Source: Candidatus Hodarchaeota archaeon (lineage in GTDB: Archaea > Asgardarchaeota > Heimdallarchaeia > Hodarchaeales > YT1-039). Taken from it: a DNA stretch of 6,245 nucleotides. The notes below the pieces were generated by a model, which searched no databases, was not told the DNA's origin, and saw only the letters and a program-made list of their open reading frames with translations. Position numbers and translations under genes: made by a program. Of the stretch, positions 1-5,454 are shown one piece after another. The stretch spans positions 1 through 6,245 of the forward strand of contig JAEOTF010000190.1 of assembly GCA_016840025.1 (NCBI GenBank). Direction: 5' to 3'. Every line of letters begins with the position of its first letter. The first letter of the stretch is position 1.

Positions 1-1
1 G

Positions 2-301
2 GCAGAATTTTATTTTATTGATGATGTTGCGTTTTCTGATTTACCGGGCTTCATCAGAGATGTAACGTTAATAATTACAGGCTTTTTTATTGGAACAATT
101 TTAACTAAACTCCAAGAATTGTTTGGAAAAGGTGAAGACAAGCCAAATTTCATAATTTTCCACGGAAGAGCCGTAGCCGTTCTTGCGTTGAGTTTAGCCA
201 TAAATTTAGTCTATGTTGGCGAAATTGAGGAATCTTGGGTAAATACATTAGGTTATCTATCTAATCTTGTTATTGGCTTTTATTTTGGGAACCGGAACTG
301 A
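2..301 (+). CDS. Membrane protein, C-terminal part (5' end outside window)
   Basis: This frame is open from the left window edge to a TGA at 299-301 and gives 99 visible residues with no in-frame ATG, so the true start lies before the window; a TTG at 119 is probably an internal leucine. Three hydrophobic stretches are visible at about residues 21-35, 55-73 and 83-96, separated by a charged segment rich in lysine, glutamate and aspartate (about 36-50). The protein ends in GFYFGNRN. From memory, a terminal helix closing on FYFG plus a basic residue recurs in small uncharacterised membrane proteins, but I cannot assign a family. The gene converges on galE with only 37 bases between the stops, so the two are not co-transcribed. 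The overlapping minus-strand frame at 10-201 looks like a shadow. Function unknown; that it codes is likely but not certain. Confidence 0.6.
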   Translation, partial: AEFYFIDDVAFSDLPGFIRDVTLIITGFFIGTILTKLQELFGKGEDKPNFIIFHGRAVAVLALSLAINLVYVGEIEESWVNTLGYLSNLVIGFYFGNRN

Positions 302-306
302 TTATC

Positions 307-311
307 AAAAA
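307..311 (-). terminator. Possible T-rich transcription end after galE
   Basis: On the minus strand a run of five T lies about 28 bases past the galE stop, in an AT-rich 37-base gap between convergent genes. Archaeal termination often uses T-runs without a hairpin. The run is short and the call is weak. Confidence 0.2.
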
Positions 312-338
312 TTGTATAATATAGAATTATTAAGGCAT

Positions 339-1319
339 TTAGTTTGATGATTTAAATCCGTTTGGATTCCTAGAATGCCATTCCCAAGCAGATTCTATAA
401 TTTCAGCTAAAGAATGTTTAGGCTTCCAGCCTAATTCCTGAATTGCTTTACCTGGATCCGCAATTAATTGACTTGGATCCCCCGGTCGCCGCGCTGAGGA
501 TATAGCTGTAATTTTTTTAGCGGTGATTTCTCGTGCTGTATCAATGATTTCTTTTACTGAAAACCCCTGACCATTACCTAAATTATAAGCTTCAAATCCT
601 GACTTACTCTTCTCGAAAGCAAGGATGTGTGCCTCCGCAAGATCCTCTATATGGATGTAATCTCGAATGCATGTCCCATCAGGCGTGTCATAATCTGTGC
701 CAAAAATCTTTACCGCTTGTCGTTGTCCAAGAGCTGTTTGAAGAACGATAGGTATGAGATGGGTTTCGGGGTTATGGTCCTCACCAATACCAAAGGCGGC
801 TCCTGCTGCATTAAAATAGCGTAATGCTACACAGGTCATATCATAAGCCGAGGCATAAGTTTCAAGTACATACTCAAATGCAAGTTTACTTGCGCCATAC
901 GCGTTAATCGGGCTTTTCGGAAAGGTTTCCTGGATGGGAACCCGCTCGGGTATCCCATAAACACCAGCACTTGACGAAAAAACGAATTTTTTAATCCCAT
1001 TTCGCTTACAAACGTTTAGAAAGGTTATTGCTTCTTGTAGGTTATTCCTGAAATATTCTGCAGGTTTGATAACGGATTCTCCAACCTGAATATAGCCCGA
1101 AAAGTGTAAAACGCTATCAAATCGCTGTGTTTGAACTATTTTTTCAACTAACTTCTCATCCCCAATTCGTCCCTTAACGCATCGAACATCATTTGGTAGC
1201 GCTTCACGGTGCCCGTTCTCTAAGGAGTCAATAACGACAACATCGTATCCACGCTGTCTCAACATGTGTGCCGTATGTGATCCAATATACCCTGCCCCAC
1301 CAGAGATAAGAACTTGCAT
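339..1319 (-). CDS. galE: UDP-glucose 4-epimerase
   Basis: This enzyme interconverts UDP-glucose and UDP-galactose in the cytosol using tightly bound NAD, supplying galactose for surface glycans or feeding the Leloir pathway. The 326-residue protein fits the usual family length of about 320-345. It is an extended SDR: the NAD-binding GGAGYIGSH is at residues 7-15, followed by the DSLENG stretch, HFSGYIQVGES (about 72-82), the catalytic serine in SSSAGVYG (115-122) and the catalytic YGASK pair Tyr141 and Lys145. Substrate-side motifs are RYFNAAG (167-173), HLIP (187-190), RDYIH (219-223) and ARRPGDP (276-282); the end reads WHSRNPNGF, typical of GalE. I chose the ATG at 1319 because the Rossmann motif then begins at residue 7. 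A longer TTG start at 1355 would add 12 residues lying within the likely promoter. HFSGYIQ replaces the more usual HFAAYIQ. Related C4 epimerases acting on other UDP-sugars cannot be fully excluded. Confidence 0.94.
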   Translation of the reverse strand: MQVLISGGAGYIGSHTAHMLRQRGYDVVVIDSLENGHREALPNDVRCVKGRIGDEKLVEKIVQTQRFDSVLHFSGYIQVGESVIKPAEYFRNNLQEAITFLNVCKRNGIKKFVFSSSAGVYGIPERVPIQETFPKSPINAYGASKLAFEYVLETYASAYDMTCVALRYFNAAGAAFGIGEDHNPETHLIPIVLQTALGQRQAVKIFGTDYDTPDGTCIRDYIHIEDLAEAHILAFEKSKSGFEAYNLGNGQGFSVKEIIDTAREITAKKITAISSARRPGDPSQLIADPGKAIQELGWKPKHSLAEIIESAWEWHSRNPNGFKSSN

Positions 1320-1341
1320 ATTAACTACCACTGTTATAAAC

Positions 1342-1361
1342 CAATATAACCGCAATATAAC
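1342..1361 (-). promoter_or_regulatory. Tandem TATA-like direct repeat upstream of galE
   Basis: On the minus strand the nine bases GTTATATTG occur twice, at 1361-1353 and 1350-1342, with an 11-base repeat period. The distal copy lies about 38 bases before the galE ATG, so a typical archaeal spacing of about 25 bases from TATA box to start would give a short leader of roughly 13 bases holding the weak ribosome site GTGGT. The second copy would give a nearly leaderless transcript. This is a promoter call from position and composition only; the repeat could also be an operator. Confidence 0.4.
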
Positions 1362-1395
1362 TTAGAGAGATAGCAACCATACATCCAGTTTTATC

Positions 1396-1410
1396 AATTT
1401 CCAAGAAATT
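1396..1410. repeat. Short inverted repeat between the MBL gene and galE
   Basis: AATTTC and GAAATT form a perfect 6-bp inverted repeat around a 3-base centre, starting 6 bases past the stop of the MBL-fold gene. It could be a weak 3'-end hairpin for that transcript or a dyad upstream of the galE promoter. No T-run follows on the minus strand. In AT-rich DNA a repeat of this size can occur by chance. Confidence 0.3.
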
Positions 1411-1416
1411 ATCCAC

Positions 1417-2403
1417 TTAGATGAAATCGTCAAGATCTGCTATACCTTTAGAAATTTTATATCCTGTTACCAACCATCCAAGAACTTCAGGAAGTAGCAT
1501 ATCTCCAGAGGTTAATGGAGATTTACGAGCAATTTTTCTTCCAGAGTTTATGAGCCCTAACAAGAGCTTCATCCAGGTTTTTAATAATTTGAAATCAAGG
1601 CTGGCTAGATTTGTTTCTTTCATAATCACTGCTATAAGATACTTAACATCATTCAGTTTATTGTCTTGCTCTACTGTCTCAAAAATTTTCCACCATTGTT
1701 TATAAGTATTTACTGCTTCATCCAATAAATTCTTAGCTTCTTCTTCATAAATATAGCCGAAATGATTCAGACAAATGCTTTCGAAGTTAATTTGCCTTAA
1801 TTTTTCCACCGAAGCAAAAAAGTCATCCTGACTCCAGAATGGTGGCATGAATGGAGGTAAAAATACCTGATCGCCTAATTTATATCCTATAGCATCCCCT
1901 ACAAAGAGGTTGTTGTTTTTTTCATCAAAAAGAGTAATATGGTCAGGTATGTGACCTGGGACATGATTAATCTTTAGAGTGAGTCCTTCTAGATCAATGA
2001 TATCACCCTCTTTGAGTGGAGATACGGCTCTGATACTTTCATAGTGTTGTTTCGGATAAAAAACCTTATTCCATGATTGATCCTCAAGTAAAGGAATAGC
2101 TTTCTCACTAGCGAAAACTTCAAAGGTCTTATTCTCTTTCATTGCCTTTTTCCGCAAGCCTGGGACGCCTTGGCTGTGATCATGGTGCGAATGCGTTAGT
2201 ACTGCATAGTCTGGAGGAAAAGCATTCAGATTCTTTAGGGTTTTAATAACCCGTGATACTTCTGCGTGTCCTCCAGTATCAATAAGACATGTTTTTTCAG
2301 CCTCAACCAAAAAAATCGCACTCGTTCCAGCTACTCCTGACATCCCGCAATCGATTAACGTAGTATTATCGTTAATCTTTCCCGTTTCCCTAATAGCCGT
2401 CAT
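1417..2403 (-). CDS. MBL-fold metallo-hydrolase (COG0491-like)
   Basis: A 328-residue metallo-beta-lactamase fold hydrolase, probably cytosolic since no signal peptide or membrane helix is visible. The full dinuclear metal set is present: the HxHxDH motif in THSHHDH (His71, His73, Asp75, His76), His151 in the VPGH motif, Asp170 in LFVGD and His214 in LNHFG. The N-terminal half also has the LIDTGG strand-turn (about 40-45) of the fold. After the catalytic domain comes a mostly helical tail of about 100 residues (about 225-328), long for a simple glyoxalase II-like enzyme and without a recognised motif. The family hydrolyses thioesters, lactones, phosphoesters and other substrates, and this sequence does not say which. 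The start at 2403 is preceded by only a weak GGAT ribosome site. The gene lies 112 bases past the last permease gene and has its own TATA-like element, so it is probably a separate unit. A link to the transporter is only positional. Confidence 0.88.
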   Translation of the reverse strand: MTAIRETGKINDNTTLIDCGMSGVAGTSAIFLVEAEKTCLIDTGGHAEVSRVIKTLKNLNAFPPDYAVLTHSHHDHSQGVPGLRKKAMKENKTFEVFASEKAIPLLEDQSWNKVFYPKQHYESIRAVSPLKEGDIIDLEGLTLKINHVPGHIPDHITLFDEKNNNLFVGDAIGYKLGDQVFLPPFMPPFWSQDDFFASVEKLRQINFESICLNHFGYIYEEEAKNLLDEAVNTYKQWWKIFETVEQDNKLNDVKYLIAVIMKETNLASLDFKLLKTWMKLLLGLINSGRKIARKSPLTSGDMLLPEVLGWLVTGYKISKGIADLDDFI

Positions 2404-2448
2404 GTTAAATCCAACTAAGAAATTTTCTGTACACTGGATGATAATTTG

Positions 2449-2457
2449 ATATATAAT
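2449..2457 (-). promoter_or_regulatory. TATA-like box upstream of the MBL-fold gene
   Basis: The minus strand reads TTATATATC here, centred about 50 bases before the ATG at 2403. Transcription starting about 25 bases downstream would leave a leader of roughly 24 bases. It lies in the 112-base gap that separates this gene from the ABC gene set. No upstream purine-rich BRE element is clear, so the call rests on position and composition. Confidence 0.4.
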
Positions 2458-2515
2458 AATTACTAGAATAGTTCATGTTAGTTTAGAGGTAGAGATATCT
2501 GGTTTGTGTTGTAAT

Positions 2516-3493
2516 CTAGGAAAACTGTTCTGTAGTCAATCGGCGAAGTTTAAAAAGTAGGAAAAAGGTCATTATTAGGATTAATAGGAGTGCTAGCCCT
2601 AGTATATGAAAATGTTCCAATGTTTTACCGTTATTAAGAATATATAGCTTATCAACTGACTCAAGTTCATACTCCCCAAGAATTATGAAGCCTAGGAGTG
2701 TGACGAAGTGAGAAGGACAAATTAACATCAGAAATTCTGACGCTTCTTCTTGAGATGAGACTAATCCTCCAAAAATTGAGCTTAAAAGATAAGTAAAATA
2801 GAACCCTAGACTAGCATAACTTCTTTTTTCAACCAATGAAGAGAAGATCAGAGTGGCTAAACCAAATAACATAGACACTAGTAAACCATAACTAATGATT
2901 GCTGCATAGTAATCAAGGTACAGAAGATGATTCTCTCCCAATGCCTGAACATAGACCACTCCTAGTCCTAATAAGGGCAAAGTAGTAAATATATTAATAT
3001 ATAAAAATATAGCCAGAATTTTGCCTCCCACATATTCAGATCTTTGTAGTTTCGAAAGATAGATCTCAATAATCTTTCCTTGACGGTCATCTGCAAATAA
3101 CCCACTCCCTGCAATAGCAAAAAGTGAAATGACAAGAAAACCAACATTCATACCATAGTTCCACAGCATGGATTTTGGACTAAGCGTATTAATTCCCATA
3201 TCCAGATAATTTGCGATGACAGAGTTCAATACCGTGCGAATAGCTTTATCCCTTTCTAATTTTTCTGTGAACCGTTCTTCTTCCTCGATTGCTGTAGAAA
3301 TATAAGCGGCGTTAAAAGTTATTGCCATAAAATTTAACACTAGCACAATTATCAAGATAACCTTGCCTATTGTTGATTTATGCCATGTAGAAACAAGTTC
3401 AAACCGCGCAAGATTCCATATTCGTTTCCAACGGGGATCTGTTTTCCCCTTGTATTTCCGATAACCAAATTTTTCCACATATTCAGTACCCAT
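2516..3493 (-). CDS. ABC-2 type permease, paralog B
   Basis: Membrane subunit of an ABC-2 type transporter, 325 residues. The cytosolic N-terminus carries FGYRKYKGK (9-17) and PRWKRIWNLARFEL (20-33), then TM1 (about 44-62). An extracytoplasmic segment follows, with an acidic cluster at about 69-81 (IEEEERFTEKLER). TM2 is at about 113-131, and the conserved block 127-199 contains FADDRQGK and EIYLSKLQRSEY, the likely ATPase-contacting region. Further helices lie at about 158-180, 195-220, 226-243 and 297-314. The neighbour upstream is its paralog, 14 bases away; by hand count the two share 37 of 42 residues at the N-terminus and 61 of 73 in the central block. The start is supported by GGGGAT five bases before the ATG and by alignment with the paralog. 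The gene is probably translated from the same message as the ATPase. Substrate unknown. Confidence 0.88.
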   Translation of the reverse strand: MGTEYVEKFGYRKYKGKTDPRWKRIWNLARFELVSTWHKSTIGKVILIIVLVLNFMAITFNAAYISTAIEEEERFTEKLERDKAIRTVLNSVIANYLDMGINTLSPKSMLWNYGMNVGFLVISLFAIAGSGLFADDRQGKIIEIYLSKLQRSEYVGGKILAIFLYINIFTTLPLLGLGVVYVQALGENHLLYLDYYAAIISYGLLVSMLFGLATLIFSSLVEKRSYASLGFYFTYLLSSIFGGLVSSQEEASEFLMLICPSHFVTLLGFIILGEYELESVDKLYILNNGKTLEHFHILGLALLLILIMTFFLLFKLRRLTTEQFS

Positions 3494-3507
3494 TTACTAT
3501 CCCCATC

Positions 3508-4518
3508 TCATCCTAATTCTTCTGTAGTAATATGTTTTATTTTATAAAGCAAAAATAAGGTCATTCCTATAATTAAAACAAATGTAAAACCAAAAATATG
3601 GTAACATTCAAGTCCATGCCCGTCATTCAGATCCAAGAGAGTATCGTTGCCTACTTTTAGCTCATAGGTTCCGAAACAAGTGTAAGTAACTAATGCTAAG
3701 AAAGCTGAAGGTGAAATCAATAAGAGAAATTCATTCGGAGACTCTTGAGCACGATAAATGATTCCACCGAAGAGTGTGAATAATAGATAACTTAAAAAGA
3801 ACCCTAAACTCGCAAAAGACCTTTTTTCAGCCATAACAGAGAATATTAAGATGGATAAACTGAGTAGTAATGAATTAAGAAGGCCTGAGAAAAAGATTCC
3901 AATATAATAGTCTAAGTAGTTAAAATGGTTTTCTCCCAGCGCCTGTACATAGAAGACTCCAAGCGAAAACAAAGGTAGTGTTGTAAAGAGATTAATATAA
4001 AGAAATGCAGCTAAAATCTTCCCTATTACATATTCTGATCTCTGTAATTTTGAAAGATAGATTTCAATCACTTTTCCTTGCCGGTCATCGGCAAAGATTC
4101 CACTCCCAGCTATAGAAATGAGCCCAATAAGCAAAAAACCCAGAAAAAAAGCAAAACCAACTATACCGAGGGGAACAAACTGTTCATCGTGAACATCTAT
4201 GCGAATTAAAGCCATTCCAAATAGAACCCCAAGTGCGTAGTAACGAGCTGTAAAATCTCGTAATGAAGCATTGATCATTTCATCCCAAAATTTGAATTCC
4301 GCTTTATCAATTCCAGTCATGATCAACGAATCGATTGTAATTGAAAAGAAATTAATAATAATCAGAATGATCAGAATGACTTTGCCGAATGTGCTCTTAT
4401 GCCATGTGCTAATTAGCTCAAATCGAGCAAGATTCCATATCCGTTTCCAACGTGGTTCTATTTTTCCCTCATATTTTCGATAACCAAATTTTTTCACATG
4501 GTCTTTTCCTGTAATCAT
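3508..4518 (-). CDS. ABC-2 type permease, paralog A
   Basis: Membrane subunit of the same ABC transporter, 336 residues from the chosen start. It has the YRKYEG motif (about 14-19) and PRWKRIWNLARFEL (about 22-35) in the cytosol, TM1 (about 46-62), a diverged outer loop, TM2 (about 118-137) and the conserved FADDRQGK-to-DYY block (136-208). Further helices lie near 167-190, 207-231, 236-252 and 305-325. The second ATG at 4518 is preferred over the ATG at 4524, since AGGA lies seven bases before 4518 but only one base before 4524; the paralog also has a short N-terminus. Its outer loop is about 7 residues longer than in paralog B and hardly alignable with it. It follows a 106-base gap with two inverted repeats, unlike the 14- and 20-base gaps elsewhere in the set, so an internal promoter or control point is possible. 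Substrate unknown. Confidence 0.88.
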   Translation of the reverse strand: MITGKDHVKKFGYRKYEGKIEPRWKRIWNLARFELISTWHKSTFGKVILIILIIINFFSITIDSLIMTGIDKAEFKFWDEMINASLRDFTARYYALGVLFGMALIRIDVHDEQFVPLGIVGFAFFLGFLLIGLISIAGSGIFADDRQGKVIEIYLSKLQRSEYVIGKILAAFLYINLFTTLPLFSLGVFYVQALGENHFNYLDYYIGIFFSGLLNSLLLSLSILIFSVMAEKRSFASLGFFLSYLLFTLFGGIIYRAQESPNEFLLLISPSAFLALVTYTCFGTYELKVGNDTLLDLNDGHGLECYHIFGFTFVLIIGMTLFLLYKIKHITTEELG

Positions 4519-4525
4519 ATGCATT

Positions 4526-4529
4526 TCCT
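4526..4529 (-). promoter_or_regulatory. Ribosome binding site deciding the paralog A start
   Basis: AGGA on the minus strand lies seven bases before the ATG at 4518 and only one base before the ATG at 4524, which favours the downstream start. It sits one base beyond the stem of the inverted repeat at 4531-4549, so folding of that stem could affect ribosome access. Confidence 0.5.
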
Positions 4530-4530
4530 G

Positions 4531-4549
4531 CTGTATATTTGCTATACAG
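4531..4549. repeat. Perfect 7-bp inverted repeat beside the paralog A ribosome site
   Basis: CTGTATA and TATACAG flank a 5-base centre, making a 19-base dyad 12 bases upstream of the ATG at 4518. In DNA it has the size and symmetry of a site for a dimeric helix-turn-helix repressor. In RNA it could form a small hairpin abutting AGGA. The symmetry is seen directly; either role is inference. Confidence 0.5.
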
Positions 4550-4558
4550 TAAAGGAGA

Positions 4559-4580
4559 GAAGAATTTAGTTATATTCTTC
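4559..4580. repeat. Second 7-bp inverted repeat in the permease gap
   Basis: GAAGAAT and ATTCTTC are perfect inverted copies around an 8-base centre. On the minus strand that centre reads ATAACTAA, within AATATAAC, which resembles a TATA element. A start about 25 bases downstream would fall in the neighbouring dyad at 4531-4549. The element may mark an internal promoter or an RNA stem between the permease genes; chance is possible in AT-rich DNA. Confidence 0.35.
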
Positions 4581-4630
4581 AACCTAGTAGAGAAAAAGAA
4601 GCTGACTTGCCCCTTATCCTCATTTAGCAA

Positions 4631-5434
4631 TCATTCGAACTGTCTTTGTGAGACGTAATACATACCGATCAAAAATACTGCTATAGCAACAAAACCAACG
4701 TAACCCCAGCTGAAGAGAATATCAGGAGGATTATCGGGTAAATACTCTCTCGGAAACATCGGGTCAAATAGATTGTCACCTATGACAAATAGATTTGTAC
4801 GTGGGATATATGGTTCATCACGAAGGAAGAGGAGAGTTAAAAAGAACAATTCAAATATTGATAACATCACACCGAGTGCAAATCCACGTTTACCAATAAA
4901 TCCAACTAATAGGAACAATCCCCCATATGTGAGGGTGGCAGCAACTATAAAAAAGAATGCATCGACAAGCAGATAAGAGTCATCCATTATACTTGCAAAA
5001 AAATCTTCAGAATCGTCCCAAAAATGGAAATAAAGATAGTAAATAACAGATATGCCAAAATTAACTACAATTACACTTACATTTACCACTATCCACCTTG
5101 AAGCCCACAAAACTTCCCTTCGAACTGGTCGGGCTATATATAAATCGATAATATGATCAGAAATCTCATCGGATGAAATTGGGAGTGCTAAGATAAGGCA
5201 GCCGAAAGTAAAGAATAAGAGAAACTGAGCTCCTACTAAGTTATCAATGAATGCATGTGCTGCATCTCTATTCCCTAGTAGTTTATCTTCAATGAGAAGA
5301 GTAAGAAAAAGTGGTAACATGGATAGTATAACGAATATGACCCATTTTCGACCACGAAATAAGGATTTAAAGCTAATATTAATCGAGAGAATCATTTTTT
5401 CTAATTCAGTTGGGATATTTTGTGTAACTTGCAT
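4631..5434 (-). CDS. ABC-2 type permease, short third subunit
   Basis: A 267-residue membrane subunit lying directly after the ATPase gene, with a 20-base gap. About six hydrophobic helices are visible at 31-49, 67-87, 110-137, 154-180, 184-204 and 240-260. The segment SDEISDHIIDLYIARPVRREVLWASRW (split as SDEISDHIIDLYIA at 88-101 and RPVRREVLWASRW at 102-114) follows TM2. It matches in position and pattern the ADDRQGKVIEIYLSKLQRSEY block of the two paralogs, so it probably has the same ABC-2 fold and ATPase contact. It lacks their YRKYxG N-terminus and is otherwise much diverged. A short acidic, proline-containing outer loop (about 205-238) lies before the last helix. The start is supported by AGGTGA six bases before the ATG; a second Met at residue 14 has no such site. 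Likely partner of the upstream ATPase; substrate unknown. Confidence 0.85.
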   Translation of the reverse strand: MQVTQNIPTELEKMILSINISFKSLFRGRKWVIFVILSMLPLFLTLLIEDKLLGNRDAAHAFIDNLVGAQFLLFFTFGCLILALPISSDEISDHIIDLYIARPVRREVLWASRWIVVNVSVIVVNFGISVIYYLYFHFWDDSEDFFASIMDDSYLLVDAFFFIVAATLTYGGLFLLVGFIGKRGFALGVMLSIFELFFLTLLFLRDEPYIPRTNLFVIGDNLFDPMFPREYLPDNPPDILFSWGYVGFVAIAVFLIGMYYVSQRQFE

Positions 5435-5440
5435 TATTAC

Positions 5441-5446
5441 TCACCT
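5441..5446 (-). promoter_or_regulatory. Strong ribosome binding site for the short permease
   Basis: AGGTGA lies six bases before the ATG at 5434, within the 20-base gap after the ATPase stop. GGTGA is complementary to the 3' end of archaeal 16S rRNA and is the clearest such site in the window. It fixes the start and supports translation from the shared message. Confidence 0.65.
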
Positions 5447-5454
5447 GTTTAGTC

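Noticed and set aside
10..201. Minus-strand open frame of 63 codons
   Set aside because: It lies opposite the open membrane-protein frame at 2-301, has no ribosome site or recognisable domain, and looks like a shadow.
627..824. Plus-strand open frame inside galE
   Set aside because: Fully antisense to a well-conserved enzyme core (the RDYIH and HLIP regions), with no family resemblance.
1353..1355. TTG start for galE adding 12 residues
   Set aside because: It lies in the TATA-like repeat, and GalE proteins normally begin a few residues before GGAGYIGSH, which fits the ATG at 1319.
1421..1705. Plus-strand open frame of 94 codons
   Set aside because: It lies wholly inside the MBL-fold gene on the other strand; the serine-, proline- and isoleucine-rich product looks like an antisense shadow.
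2404..2515. Possible RNA gene or small gene in the 112-base gap
   Set aside because: No tRNA-like arms or T-loop motif, and no credible small frame with a ribosome site; only the TATA-like box and a chance-sized palindrome AGATATCT (2493-2500) are seen.
4271..4483. Plus-strand open frame inside paralog A
   Set aside because: Antisense to the highly conserved N-terminal motif of the permease; no independent support.
4773..4976. Plus-strand open frame inside the short permease
   Set aside because: Antisense to membrane helices; its asparagine-, proline- and arginine-rich composition is typical of shadow frames.
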